Positions 11,954 through 22,120 of a stretch of 64,000 nt of DNA are shown here, piece after piece. This DNA comes from Odontocerum albicorne (lineage: Eukaryota; Arthropoda; Insecta; Trichoptera; Odontoceridae). Each line of letters begins with the position of its first letter. The stretch's first letter is position 1. A program made the position numbers and the translations under genes. The notes below the pieces were generated by a model. That model was not told the DNA's origin, searched no databases, and saw only the letters and a program-made list of their open reading frames with translations. The stretch spans positions 6,343,366 through 6,407,365 of the forward strand of contig OX463846.1 in assembly GCA_949825065.1 (NCBI GenBank), written 5' to 3'.

Positions 11954-12600
11954 TCATATTTTTATTATATTTTTATCTAAGTGACCATATAGTGCTGAAT
12001 AAATAATAGAAGCGGAGTGAAGATTTTTAACGTTTACCATTTAGCTATCATTTGATGTGTTGGTATTGTTGTGTTGAATGAGGCCTTATTGATATTTAAT
12101 GTGTACAAAGGAGTAGTAAGGTAGTTATCATTTGCTGCGATATTGTATTATGTATTGCATAGTACTGTAGGAGTGTTTGTACTCATGTGTTAATAACATA
12201 TTGGCATATCTGACCTGGAAAAATGTATTGTGTTGCGTATAACCTGTGAAGTGTGTGTGAAAAACAATAAATATATATTTAAAATCAAATGAGAAAACAC
12301 AATGTGCCCATAACCCCCTCTCACAATTGATTTAAGTTTTAAATATTTTGAAATCTTGCATGGCACAGGTAATGAAAGCATCACATTTGTTCGTAAACTC
12401 ACTATAGGTGATTCCTAAGTAAAACTGGTGAATGAACAAAAAGTTATTGAAGTAAGCTAATATTTTAATATTTACCAAAAAAATCGCATTGTGTTACACT
12501 TAAGTAAAATCTAGCGGGCATATTGCCATGGTAACCAGAAATATATTTAAGGTGATTTAAGCGTTATCCAGGCTGAAAAATAAAATATATGGATTTAAAC
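11954..12600. other. Unassigned AT-rich sequence
   Basis: No recognisable element or gene. Confidence 0.45.
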
Positions 12601-12614
12601 GAGAATCAAACCTT

Positions 12615-12850
12615 TTTTTTTATCCTGGCAAGTTTATTGCCATGTGGCAATCTCTTCCAACCAACCTGAAATAAGTTTTTAAAGGGCCCTAAGTAAAAAT
12701 CAGACTGGAATCCCATTTTAAAAAAAATGGGTTCCAGCGGGGATCTAACCACCAGGCCACGGAGGTCGTTCTTCCTTCGGGTTACAAGACGTGTTTTGTT
12801 AACTAGACCACGAAGTTCATTTAAAGCTGTCGCTGAAAAATTTTCCAGTT
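12615..12850 (-). repeat. SINE S1 (tRNA-derived), minus strand, possibly two heads
   Basis: On the minus strand the body reads GGTTGGTTGGAAGAGATTGC and CATGGCAATAAACTTGCC, which match the S1 body at 17150-17210 (GGTTAGTTGGAACAAATCGC, CATGGCAATAAATCTACC). Two tRNA-like heads seem to be present, one ending in a form of GACCTCCGTGGCCTGGTGG near 12745-12770 and one near 12780-12830. This suggests one SINE beside or inside another. Confidence 0.65.
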
Positions 12851-12860
12851 GAAGTTTGCA

Positions 12861-13968
12861 ACCAGTTTGTCTTAAAATACTTAAAATATATTCAAATTAA
12901 TTTTTGACGTTACTTATGGATCTGAATAGAAAAAGGGATACATCAAAAGCAAATTAATATGCGGAATATAAAATCTTAACAATGCAGCATCTTTGAAGAC
13001 CTCTCCGTGAAATCCTTCCCCCTTTTTATCCTCGCATCATACGAGTGTGACGTAACGCGTCTTCGAATTCCTGGATTTCGTCAATCCAGCTAATAAAAGT
13101 TTGGCGCTGTATTATTCTGCCGATGGCTTGTTGGTTTATATCGTCATATAAAGCTCAAACTATTATCATATAAGTTTAAGACAGCTTACTAGAAACCCTT
13201 TTTTTTAATATGTTCATATAAAAGAATTCATTGAAATATATTTTTATTTTCTTTTTAAGACATAAAAATCCTTAAAAGTACGCTATTTTTCTGAAGTATG
13301 TTAAGGTTATAGTTTCAGTTCTATATACTCGTATTTACCCCTTTAGAAAAATAAAAAAAGCTTTATCTCTCCTATAATGGAAAATATCTGATATTTGAGC
13401 GATTACCTATTGAAATAAAATAAAGTGGGTAGCACTGATATTAAAAATAATACCTCATTTTTGCTCAAAACTGTGAGATGCGGTTTGTTCTTAACACGAT
13501 TGCATTATATTGATCAGTTCAGTTCAGTTCGATCCCACCTTTACCTACCCTGTAATGGGGGACAAAATAAGTCCCCATTCAGCGCGATCTACACTAGAAG
13601 ATCGAAATCTTCTTTATTTTTTTATGAGCATGACGTCACATAGTGCTGAAGAAGGAATTTTATACGATAGGGAAAAAAAACAGTTCAAGTCGATCAACAC
13701 AATAAAGCAAATCCATACAATTCAATCAATTCATCCCGGCTAGAACAACTTATATACTTTACTTTACTCCTGTGTATTGCCAAGGCCACATGAAAATCCA
13801 TACAATGCTCATATTGACCGTCCAATTCGTGCAGTCTTGTGTTAAACTTATACAGATAATTATTTGCAACAATTTCACTATGGAATAAACATTTTGACGA
13901 GTGGGTCTACAAGTAACGTGCGACTTAACAAGCTAAATAAGTTTCGAACTATTCAAATACGAGCTAAC
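12861..13968. other. Unassigned sequence
   Basis: Mostly AT-rich. A more balanced patch at 13420-13740 holds short overlapping open frames and a TGACGTCA site at about 13631. I recognise no gene. Confidence 0.4.
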
Positions 13969-14058
13969 AATCTTAAACAATTGTAATTTGTTTAGCCCAA
14001 CTAAACAAATTACAATTTGTAATTTGTTTTTATCCAACACTGTTTATTCCACTTTTTG

Positions 14059-14104
14059 TAACGGTATAACCGTACCGGTTTTAAGGTTTTCACCTCATCA
14101 TCAG
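14059..14104 (-). ncRNA. Hammerhead-like core, mutated (GAAA lost)
   Basis: The minus strand has CTGATGA, stem II around GAGGT/ACCTT with a GAAA-type loop, then TAAAA where the catalytic GAAA should be, then the stem III block and GTT. Loss of the G in GAAA should inactivate cleavage. Confidence 0.55.
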
Positions 14105-14180
14105 GGGAGCACAAACAATACTGAATTCCAAGACATGACTTGTACCAGTTCGAAAAGAATTCAGTATTGTTTGTGCTCCC

Positions 14181-14226
14181 CTGATCACGAGGTGAAAGCC
14201 TTGAAACCGGTAGGGTTATACCGTTA
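14181..14226 (+). ncRNA. Hammerhead-like core, mutated (CUGAUCA)
   Basis: The core reads CTGATCA rather than CTGANGA; GAAA, stem III (CGGTA/TACCG) and the GTT site are retained. The core change probably disables it. Confidence 0.55.
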
Positions 14227-14382
14227 CAAAAAGTGGAATAAACAGTGTTTGTTAAAAACAAATTACAATGTCTTTAAACTTCCACAATGTTAATACCTTA
14301 ACTAAATAATATAATAAATTACAATATCTTTAAACCTACACAGTGTTAATGGCTTAACTATAAATAACGTAATCTTAAACAA

Positions 14383-15071
14383 AGTTGTGAGGTCACACAT
14401 CTGACAAAGTTGATAACCTCATCATTTTCAACAGCACATCATAGTACAACTTAGTTTTTGGATGATATATGCAGTTAGAGTTTACAAATCGTAAAAATCT
14501 CCGCTATATGCGTTCAATTTTATCAACACAGTTTGCATCACCTGTATTTTTATCAACTCTAATTGACTTAAGTCACTATATTAATTTCACTGATATGACG
14601 TAAGGTTGCTGTAGTGATATCAGTGAATTCTATATTTTTATATGAATGGGCAAATGATACTTTGACTTTCTCAATTTTCTCAAAATTTGAATTCATTTGA
14701 GGTCCTTAAATCACCAACAGACAGACTTCCTTTCCCTATTATTTTAATTTCACCCATACACTTCATTTCCCGTAATAACAATTCCAACTCAATTCCCAAC
14801 ATTCTGATTAACGGTTCCAGGGGGCAGGGATTGTCAAAGAAATAATCCGCTACAAAACATTTACTCGGAACAACCCTTTGCTAACAATTGGTGTATCCTC
14901 CGAGAAATGAAATTTGTATCAAGTTGGTTGTTTGTTAATGAAATAGAAGTAAGTCGAAAGTTTTCACTTAAATTTATCTTCCTATAACAGCCTTTGACGT
15001 GGGAGTTGAACAAAAATTTAAAACCAAAATATGTATCTACTCGTCTGCTTAATTTAAGCTCCCATAAATGT
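14383..15071. other. Unassigned sequence between two PLE insertions
   Basis: No motif or repeat family recognised. Confidence 0.4.
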
Positions 15072-15170
15072 ATTTATTTATTTGTTGTTTATAGTTAAGG
15101 CATAAACGTTGTGGAGGTTTAAAGGCATTGTAATTTATTTTTAACAAACACTGTTTATTCCACTTTTTTG

Positions 15171-15216
15171 TGACGGTATAACCCTACCGGTTTCAAGGCT
15201 TTCACCTCATCTTCAG
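15171..15216 (-). ncRNA. Hammerhead ribozyme-like motif (intact core, GUC site)
   Basis: On the minus strand, CTGAAGA is followed by stem II (GAGGT/GCCTT closed by a GAAA loop), GAAA, stem III (CGGTA/TACCG, one unpaired C) and GTC. Order and spacing match a type I hammerhead; PLEs are known to carry such ribozymes in their terminal repeats. A weak point is that stem I next to the core does not pair cleanly and is only suggested by a more distant TGTTT/AAACA match. Confidence 0.65.
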
Positions 15217-15268
15217 GGGAGCGCAAACAAGACTAAATGCTGTTCGAACTGGTACCGATATAGACACT

Positions 15269-15600
15269 TCAACGGTTGAAGGCTGGGGGGTGAGGAAGGC
15301 TAGGGATAATTTCGGCCAAGAGCGGGGAGATTTTGGGGAAATAACTGTTCAACAGATGCTCCGATCGGTATACTGACTTAGAAATTTCTAGGGCCTCTAA
15401 TCTGTCCAATTTATTTCCGTTGCCGCTAATATGTAAGAATTTGGCATCATCGATAGAAAAAGTATGATTCTCACGGTGACAATGATTAGCCATTTCAGAA
15501 TAAATTAGAGGATTTGTTAAGGCAGATTGGTGTTCACGAAATCTCTTTTCAAAAGGTCTTCCTGTCTTTCCTATATAGAAATTATCACAGTCAGCACATA
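15269..15600 (-). pseudogene. PLE GIY-YIG endonuclease C-terminal fragment in the left inverted arm
   Basis: On the minus strand this encodes the tail of the endonuclease: the HCHRENHTFSIDDAKFLHI stretch, RLEALEISK, and a proline-rich end. At the inner edge it keeps the codon for the glycine of the YIGKTGR motif, which the right arm has lost to a stop. It lacks the first half of the domain (the GVY motif) and is not a functional gene on its own. Confidence 0.85.
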
Positions 15601-16329
15601 ATAATCATAAATCCTAATGATCATAAATTCGCCGCCTTTAACTGTATGCTTCATAGATTGCTCAGTGTCCCATTAACCGACGACAATTTTAAAAAGGAAT
15701 CAATAACCATCAAAAATATTGCTACAAATAATGGCTATCCTGGAAGCCTCATTGATTCACTTTTAAAAAACAAAAGAAAAAAGAAACTTATAAAAGATTA
15801 TATATTTAACGACACCTATAAGCATACCTATAAATGGAGCAAAGTCCTATTTATAAAAAATATATCAAATGAAATAACCAAAAATATTCCAAGTCACATA
15901 AAGCCAGCTTTTTACACTAACTTTAATCTCCGGAAACTCTTATTTAATAGGAAAGGCAAAAATGGAATACTTAGCAACAGTGGTGTGTATAAACTTTTAT
16001 GTGCTGACTGTGATAATTTCTATATAGGAAAGATATGAAGACCTTTTGAAAAGAGATTTCGTGAACACCAATCTGCCTTAACAAATCCTCTAATTTATTC
16101 TGAAATGGCTAATCATTGTCACCGTGAGAATCATACTTTTTCTATCGATGATGCCAAATTCTTACATATTTGCGGCAACGGAAATAAATTGGACAGATTA
16201 GAGGCCCTAGAAATTTCTAAGTCAGTATACCGATCGGAGCATCTATTGAACAGTTATTTCCCCAAAATCTCCCCGCTCTTGGCCGAAATTATCCCTAGCC
16301 TTCCTCACCCCCCAGCCTCCAACCGTTGA
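15601..16329 (+). pseudogene. PLE C-terminal ORF with GIY-YIG endonuclease, one nonsense codon
   Basis: The frame begins in the region that normally follows the reverse transcriptase (KFAAFNCMLHRLLSVPL, then NNGYPGSLIDSLL). It continues into the GIY-YIG nuclease: GVYKLLCADCDNFYIGK with a CxxC pair, then a stop at 16036-16038, then RPFEKRFREHQ and HCHRENHTF. Comparison with 36.4 kb shows that the stop arose where a GGA codon (Gly of KTGR) became TGA. In PLEs this nuclease nicks the target to prime reverse transcription. It is broken here, and the RT domain is missing. Confidence 0.88.
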
Positions 16330-16381
16330 AGTGTCTATATCGGTACCAGTTCGAACAGCATTTAGTCTTGTTTGCGCTCCC

Positions 16382-16427
16382 CTGAAGATGAGGTGAAAGC
16401 CTTGAAACCGGTAGGGTTATACCGTCA
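16382..16427 (+). ncRNA. Hammerhead ribozyme-like motif (intact core, GUC site)
   Basis: Mirror copy of the motif in the left arm: CTGAAGA (16382-16388), stem II, GAAA (16404-16407), stem III and GTC (16424-16426). It lies just 3' of the endonuclease frame in the sense orientation, as expected for the 3' terminal repeat of a PLE. Confidence 0.68.
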
Positions 16428-16750
16428 CAAAAAATTGGAATAAACAGTGTTTGTTAAAAATAAATTACAATTTATTTATTTGCACGAGATATTCATAGGA
16501 TTAAACTATAAATATTCGAAAGTTTTACTGTCAAATTAGAAAGTTTGTATTTTTTAACACACCGTTTTGAGCGGACTTTGCCGAGATATACCGTTTTGAC
16601 GAGATTTTTATTAAAAAAACCAACACAAAAATATGAGTTGCTTTATAATCAGAATAAAAGTCGGGCCAATAAGCCCGACCGGGCCCTAAAGTCGGGCAAA
16701 TACAGTACATACAAATCATCAGGTGGTTTCTCTGCTATAGTTGACATAGT

Positions 16751-16915
16751 ACGCAGCATTCTTTACTAACAAATACTTCCTTCGTCTTCTCTCCATCCAT
16801 ACTTACAATACCTTCAATTAATCTTAACTTTCTTTCCTTCGAATTATCATCAACATAGTCTAATAATACTTTTCTTGGTATTGCTTTCTCGCGTTTATTA
16901 GTCACGTTCATATTT
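16751..16915 (-). pseudogene. LINE-D scrap
   Basis: The minus strand reads PRKVLLDYVDD followed by a decayed tail, matching the GRPRKAWLDQVND block of LINE-D at about 55760. Short and heavily decayed. Confidence 0.5.
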
Positions 16916-17029
16916 CATCGCACCCGTTCGTTTGATGTGGTCAAACGGCCTCGTAGTGCTAAATTTTATTCAAGTTACATCAGATTCTTCAGTTGTAGAT
17001 AGTTCGCAATGTTAAATTAGTATTAACGA

Positions 17030-17225
17030 TCTCCGTGGCTTAGTTGAAAAGATGGCTGCATTTGAACTGTGCTGCGGTTTCGATTCCCATCATAACTCTG
17101 GTTGTTTTGAAAAAGGATTACAGTGTTGATTTAAAAGGATTACAGTTTCTGGTTAGTTGGAACAAATCGCTACATGGCAATAAATCTACCAGATTGTACT
17201 TTATACGAAAATCTGTACTATGTAC
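17030..17225 (+). repeat. SINE S1 (tRNA-derived), best copy
   Basis: The head reads GATCTCCGTGGCTTAGTTG, with an A-box-like TGGCTTAGTTG, and then a B box GGTTTCGATTCCC at about 17076-17088. Next comes the S1 body: GGTTAGTTGGAACAAATCGC, CATGGCAATAAATCTACC and AGATTGTACTTTATAC. The same body occurs at 12.6, 28.1, 38.2, 42.2 and 56.9 kb. RNA polymerase III boxes in this order and spacing, followed by a shared non-tRNA body, define a tRNA-derived SINE. It is not a tRNA gene, since no acceptor stem can be formed. Confidence 0.8.
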
Positions 17226-17239
17226 AAAATAAAACATAA

Positions 17240-17615
17240 GTTTAACGTATGGAAGTGAAACATAGGCGTGAAAGAAGAATGACAAAAGTCAAACTGTGTT
17301 TGCTTTTAAAATGATTATATGTGATGTGACAATGTATGGAAGAATTCAGAATGAAGTTGTTAAGGATACATTTAACTAGTGAGTGATGTTATAATCATGA
17401 GGAAAAATATTACTCTGAGTTGGTTTTTAATGAGTGACAAAAAGGTTGACAATACAAAATGAGTGTGTAATTGAGAAGCGTGAAAGAATTAGATAAAAAA
17501 TGGTTAAATTTAGACAAAGTTAATGACATTTAGAAAGAAGAAAGGGTTTTATCAGATAAAATGAAAAATCAGTATGATGTATTAATGTGGAATAACCAAA
17601 AGATGCCGTGATAAG
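17240..17615 (+). pseudogene. LINE-D C-terminal region, decayed
   Basis: It starts with YGSET, the block that follows the reverse transcriptase (family form LYGSETW). A degenerate MYGRIQNEVVKD (family form CGVxxxDRVRNEEV) and further broken blocks ending in a form of LDKVND follow. Many stops are present. Confidence 0.6.
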
Positions 17616-18079
17616 AACTGTGAGTACTTTGATTTCTCTATCTTCACTGACGGAACAGTTTGATGGTGTGTACGTAAAATAAACTTTACACTTCTCACAA
17701 TCTTTATAGCGCCCTTTTGTGAGTAGATCTCGGGATTTCAAACCAGTACTACAGACACACTAAAAAAAATACAAAATTAATATTTAGAAGTAAAGTGTAA
17801 GAAAATGAAGGTGGTGGTGAATTAAGTGCTTCCTTGCATCTACATATATTTAAAAAAAAACATATTTGGTAGGAACACCGCAGAAAACATATCAAGTAAA
17901 AATGTAAACTTTTGCAGATCTTTCAATATGTTACAGTAACACATTCTGCTTTAGGTGTAGTTAGTGTATTTTAATTTTGAGTTATTCGGATATTATGTTG
18001 TTTATAGTTAAGGCATTAACGTTGTGGAGGTTTAAAGATATTGTAATTTATTTTTATTACTGTTTATTCCACTTTTTTG

Positions 18080-18125
18080 TAACGGTATAACCCTACCGGT
18101 TTCAAGGGTTTCACCTCATCTTCAG
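18080..18125 (-). ncRNA. Hammerhead ribozyme-like motif (intact core, GUU site)
   Basis: Minus strand: CTGAAGA, stem II, GAAA, stem III CGGTA/TACCG and GTT. GUU is an accepted but weaker cleavage triplet than GUC. Confidence 0.6.
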
Positions 18126-18179
18126 GGAAGCACAAACAAGACTAAATTATGTTCGAACTGGTACCGATATACACGCTTC

Positions 18180-18360
18180 AACGGTTGGAGGCTGAGGGGT
18201 GAGGGAGGCATGGGACGATTTTGGCCAAGAGCGGAGAGATTTTTGGTATATAACTGTTCACCAGATGTTCGGATCGATGTACTAACTTAGAAATTTCTAG
18301 GGCCTCTAATCTGTCCAATTTATTTCCGTTACTACTGCTATGTAAGAATTTGGCATCATC
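18180..18360 (-). pseudogene. PLE endonuclease C-terminal fragment
   Basis: The minus strand encodes a diverged version of the end of the PLE endonuclease frame (AKFLHS, LDRLEALEIS and the proline-rich end). It ends abruptly at a junction with the opposite arm near 18360. Confidence 0.7.
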
Positions 18361-18399
18361 GTACCAGCTCGAGCAGAATTTAGTATTGTTTGTGCTCCC

Positions 18400-18445
18400 C
18401 TAAAGATGAAGTGAAAGCCTTGAAACCGGTAGGTTTATACCGTTA
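18400..18445 (+). ncRNA. Hammerhead-like core, mutated (CUAAAGA)
   Basis: The core reads CTAAAGA in place of CTGAAGA. GAAA (18422-18425) and GTT are retained. Loss of the core G should abolish activity. Confidence 0.55.
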
Positions 18446-18500
18446 CAAAAAAGTGGAATAAACAGTGTTTGATAAAAATAAATTGCAAATTCGGATATTA

Positions 18501-19006
18501 AGGTAATCCATAAACAACGTGTTTCAAAAGTTTTTTTAAAAATGCAAAATATGCACGTATTTGAACCACTGAAATCCTTTTATGTTGTATTTGAATCCAG
18601 TAAATATTGAACTTTTCAACGCATGTCAAGGAAAGTAACTTCACCAAAAGGGTTCTGTTTATCCTCCTCGAGGAAACTGTTGTTTTACCATTGTCTGCGC
18701 CAATAAACTTGGAAATATAAACGGGAGAGAAGCTTCTAAAGATACTTTTATAGCTCGTGGGAGGGAAAAATATATTTTGAATACTATTCTTCTACAAAGT
18801 TATTCAATTCTTATATAAAAACGTAATTATTAAACTCCTTGCTAGGGTAGGATAAGAAAAACAGATCATTTGACTTTCCTGTTTTGAAACGCATATTTCG
18901 ATTTTTCTATATCCATACATCTTGTCAAACAGCTCAACTTTATCCAATCATATTTTCCTAAGACTTCCTGTACCACTTTTTCCACTCACATTTGTACTAT
19001 ATATGT
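18501..19006. other. Unassigned AT-rich sequence
   Basis: This lies between two PLE units. Nothing recognised. Confidence 0.45.
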
Positions 19007-19106
19007 ATGTTAATTATGTATTATTTATAGTTAAGGCATTAACATTGCGGAGGTTTAAATACATTGTAATTTGTTTTTTATCAAACACTGTTTATTCCAC
19101 TTTTTG

Positions 19107-19153
19107 TAACGGTATAACCCTACCGGTTTTAAGGGTTTTCACCTCATCATCAG
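19107..19153 (-). ncRNA. Hammerhead-like core, mutated (GAAA lost)
   Basis: CTGATGA and GTT are present on the minus strand, but the catalytic GAAA is changed to TAAAA. The copy at 14059-14104 carries the same change, so the two arms probably share an ancestor. Confidence 0.55.
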
Positions 19154-19229
19154 GGGAGCACAAGCAATACTGAATTCTGTTCGAACTGGTACAAGTCATG
19201 TCTTGGAATTCAGTATTGTTTGTGCTCCC

Positions 19230-19275
19230 CTGATGATGAGGTGAAAACCTTGAAACCGGTAGGGTTATACCGTTA
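19230..19275 (+). ncRNA. Hammerhead ribozyme-like motif (intact core, GUU site)
   Basis: CTGATGA (19230-19236), stem II GAGGT/ACCTT with a GAAA loop, GAAA (19252-19255), stem III and GTT (19272-19274). All core positions fit the consensus. Confidence 0.63.
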
Positions 19276-19330
19276 CAAAAAGTGGAATAAACAGTGTTTT
19301 ATAAAACAAATTACAACATGTTTATTATGT

Positions 19331-20070
19331 TAGTATTTTTTCATTCATTCGTTCTACGACGGATTTTGATATTATTTATGGTATTTATTTATACAATAAC
19401 TAAACGGTACAATGTATCTTATTTACAAAATAACAAAAGAGCCAGTGCTCAACATATGATATTACGGACAGAATATATAAAAAAATAATTTTAAACCATT
19501 ACAACTAAAACAATTAGAAAGAAACATGTATAAAATCGATATGACATGTTACTAACACTATACGGGGCCGTCAAAGACAAATCATTGAAAAACAAATTGA
19601 AAACAAAATATAAAGGGCGGAATAAGACAGGTGTAACTTTACAAATCTCTTTCAGCATGGGGAAAAAAATCACAAAAATATATAAAAAGAAATACAATAA
19701 TCAATTAATTAAATATTCGTATCGTTTTGCGCATTTTCGGTTTAAGTGAAATTTCTTGTAACGTATTTACCGCGTAAATGGGGGAATACTAAAAAATCTT
19801 TTTGCATCGTTCTTTCTACATGATGATTATGGCTTAAGGGAATTTTGTAGAGTCCCGTAGTACCTTGCCTTGTGCAATATCTACTCGTTTCTCTATCGTC
19901 ACTTGAGAATATTATTCAAACATTGTACGAAATTTGTTTAGACTATTTATGATAGTGTTTTGGTTTCCGTATTTTTTTATGTTTTTCTTACAAGTTTTTT
20001 TTTGTGTTTTGTATAATTTCTTAAAAATAAAATAAATATATTTTTTAAAGTCTTTAATTTGTTGTATTGT
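19331..20070. other. Unassigned AT-rich sequence
   Basis: Short frames rich in Lys, Asn, Phe and Ile are present, as expected from base composition. No gene is supported. Confidence 0.45.
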
Positions 20071-20081
20071 AAATATTTTTG

Positions 20082-20851
20082 CGTCAATGATCGTCAATGA
20101 TCTTCAGGACCTTAATCTTGTTGACGAGTCCGGTGAAAGAGTGGGTCTTACAATAAATGTCAGTAAAACCAAGTGGATGACATTCGGGCGGTTGGATTAC
20201 AGTGGGTCAGTATTGCGTTTGAACGGCCGTAGCGTCGAAAGGGTGGAGAAATTCAGATACCTCGGCAGCATACTCACGCAGTCTCTCGACCCGGATGTGG
20301 AAATCCGGTGCAGAATTGAGGCAGCAAGAACTGCATTTAATAAAATGAAGTCGCTCTTCTGTGATGACAACTTAAATTTGAAACTCCGTCAGAGGATGAT
20401 AAGATGCTATGTGTGGTCTGTTTTATTGTACGGTTGTGAAACATGGACCTTGAAAGTCCAGGCAATGAACAGACTGGAAGCATTTGAAATGTGGTTGCAT
20501 CGTCGAATGCTCAAAATTCCCTGGACAGACATGGTGACAAATACCGAAGTCCTGAGGCGAGCCAGAGCTGACAGGGAGTTGTTGTCCACTATAAAAGTTA
20601 GAAAGATTTCATATCTGGGTCACGTGCTGCGTGGAGAGAAGTACCACTTGCTCCAGCTTATATTGAAGGGGAAAATCGAGGAACACCGGGGGCCCGGAAG
20701 AAGACAGATGTCCTGGCTGCGGAATGTGAGGGAGTGGACCGGCATCCAGAGTGTAGAGGAGCTGTTCCGGGCGGCTCAGGACCGAGACGGATTCGCCGAA
20801 GTGATCGCCAACGTTGGGGGGACCCGACAGGGCACTTAGAAGAAGAAGAAG
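20082..20851 (+). mobile_element. LINE-A copy 1, 5'-truncated, ORF still open
   Basis: A non-LTR retrotransposon cut off inside its reverse transcriptase, ending in a (GAA)n tail. The flanking AAATATTTTTG (20071-20081) and AAATGTTTTTG (20852-20862) match at 10 of 11 positions and may be the target-site duplication. This is the best preserved LINE-A piece in the window. Confidence 0.8.
20087..20839 (+). pseudogene. LINE-A reverse transcriptase C-terminal part (250 codons, open)
   Basis: The frame starts just after the lost YADD catalytic loop and reads SKTKWM (about residue 25), FRYLGSIL (about 58), YGCETW (115-120), FEMWLHRRML, GHVLRG (about 178) and WLRNVREWTGI (about 210), then a stop. These blocks form the thumb and C-terminal region of a LINE polyprotein that copies RNA into DNA at nicked targets. 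Since the catalytic palm and endonuclease are missing, the product could not act. The absence of stops suggests a fairly recent insertion. Confidence 0.85.
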
Positions 20852-20862
20852 AAATGTTTTTG

Positions 20863-21189
20863 ATACGTACTTCCCCATATCTTTATTCCGCACAACATTT
20901 TAGGCAACACCATGACTTTTTACAACAGTCTAAGAACAGTGAAAGAAACAATGATTTTATTATACATATTTTAGATCAGTGCTACTGAAACTTTTTCGTG
21001 GGGTAGCCTGGTATATATATTTCAGTGCCACTTAAAGTTCGGCTTCATTTTTTGAAGATCCAGTAAGCAAGCTTTCGGCTTAAGAACCTCTGGAGTAGGC
21101 ATGAAATTTGCGGTTCATCATTGAAAGTGTGGGCAACTCAACCGCATGGCGCTTGCGAGTATCGTTATCATATATACCCTTTTACAAGA
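20863..21189. other. Unassigned sequence
   Basis: No motif recognised. Confidence 0.4.
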
Positions 21190-21275
21190 CTGACATATTT
21201 TTTTTGGGTACAATCGGGAGCTAAACCCGAAACCACCAGGTAGAAGTTAAGAATGCTACGGAGGTCGTTGGTCAT
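21190..21275 (-). repeat. SINE S1 head fragment
   Basis: On the minus strand: AACGACCTCCGTAGCATTC, then a B-box region CCTGGTGGTTTCGGGTTTAG. It matches the S1 head and lacks a clear body. Confidence 0.5.
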
Positions 21276-21369
21276 CTTTGAAGAGGGAATATAAAAAAGT
21301 TTTATAAATATAGTTTTATTTATTTCAAAGAAATATAATATGTTAATACTTTAAACAATTTAAGTTCAA

Positions 21370-21510
21370 GCAGCCATAGACTTAACTAAGGTTACGGTCC
21401 ACTGCTATCACGGCCAGTGCCGGGCTGCAGACCGGCTACCGCTAGCCCACGAAAAGGCACCGGTCCTTGAACCCCCACCTTAGATAGCAATGCTCTTAGC
21501 CTGCTGCCAT
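21370..21510 (-). repeat. GC-rich tRNA-like element S3
   Basis: A GC-rich island in AT-rich DNA. Its minus strand has GCAGGCTAAGAGC followed about 25 bases later by GGGGGTTCAAGGACC, which is A-box and B-box like. It may be the head of a different SINE. I see no second copy, so this is weak. Confidence 0.3.
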
Positions 21511-22107
21511 TTTTTTCGAATCTGTGTGGTCTTTTTTCTTAAACATTTGCTTTTTATAATATTTTCATTACAAAGCATTTGCAATTCGTAAAATCTGTGA
21601 AGAAACAAAACACCATCCATAAATGAATTACGAGCTTAAACAAAAATTATTCCACTGTTTGTAAATGACTTCAGGCTTTATTCTTGCCTTTTGTTCTCAT
21701 CAATTTCTCATTAGTACTGTCGGAAATGAATAAAAGCAATTTTAATTATAGTCTGTGTTGCTACAAAAGAAATTTCGTGTTTTGAAAATTAAATACAATT
21801 ATTTCTAGGAACCATTGCCAGTTAGTTAAAATTGAAAAGTCGGAATGTTTTAATTTATTTATTTTCATTCTTATGTGTACACAGTTTATCAGTATACAGT
21901 AATTTCTCCCAACCAATCAACTCATCTCGGAATTATTTAACTCTTAATCCATGACAGATTCTACAAAAAAATATACGTTTAAATTTAATAAAAAAAACAA
22001 CAAATAAATGACTAGTCTCTATCAATAATGGCGGAAGTAAAAAGGGTAGTTTAAGGGTAAGAAAATGAATAAAGGAAAATTAAGTTGAAAGGATATTCTG
22101 AGTAACA
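21511..22107. other. Unassigned AT-rich sequence
   Basis: No recognisable element. Confidence 0.45.
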
Positions 22108-22120
22108 TAATATTTATTCA

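Larger units (their letters stand above)
13981..14370. mobile_element. PLE-derived fold-back element with 12-bp TSD
   Basis: The perfect 12-bp duplication AATCTTAAACAA lies at 13969-13980 and 14371-14382 and bounds the element. Inside, two inverted arms meet near 14130-14150: AACACTGTTTATTCCACTTT ... AGGGGAGCACAAACAATACT on the left and its inverse on the right. Each arm has a hammerhead-like core. No protein-coding part of a PLE remains. The right flank of the unit carries a tandem duplicate of the terminal box (AAATTACAAT ... CCTTAACT, twice). It must have moved using enzymes from another element. Confidence 0.85.
15085..16469 (+). mobile_element. Penelope-like element with inverted arms and 13-bp TSD
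   Basis: The perfect 13-bp duplication ATTTATTTATTTG lies at 15072-15084 and 16470-16482. The left arm (to about 15600) is an inverted copy of the right arm (about 15999-16469). Each arm contains the C-terminal part of a GIY-YIG endonuclease gene plus a hammerhead core and the terminal block. The centre (15601-16000) adds more coding sequence upstream of the endonuclease. The reverse transcriptase expected in a complete PLE is absent. Inverted partial dimers and 5' truncation are typical of PLEs. Confidence 0.9.
17996..18488. mobile_element. PLE-derived fold-back element with 12-bp TSD
   Basis: The exact 12-bp duplication ATTCGGATATTA lies at 17984-17995 and 18489-18500. The left arm holds the terminal box (TTTATAGTTAAGGCATTAAC), a hammerhead core and an inverted piece of the endonuclease gene (about 18180-18360). 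It joins directly to a plus-strand arm that has only the hammerhead and terminal block. The arms are thus unequal. No RT is present. Confidence 0.87.
19020..19317. mobile_element. PLE-derived fold-back element with imperfect 13-bp TSD
   Basis: Flanks ATGTTAATTATGT (19007-19019) and ATGTTTATTATGT (19318-19330) match at 12 of 13 positions. The unit consists of a left arm and an inverted right arm meeting near 19170-19205, each with a hammerhead core and no coding sequence. It closely resembles the unit at 13981-14370. Confidence 0.85.

Noticed and set aside
17030..17110. tRNA gene
   Set aside because: A and B boxes are present, but acceptor and anticodon stems cannot be formed, and a shared SINE body follows directly.
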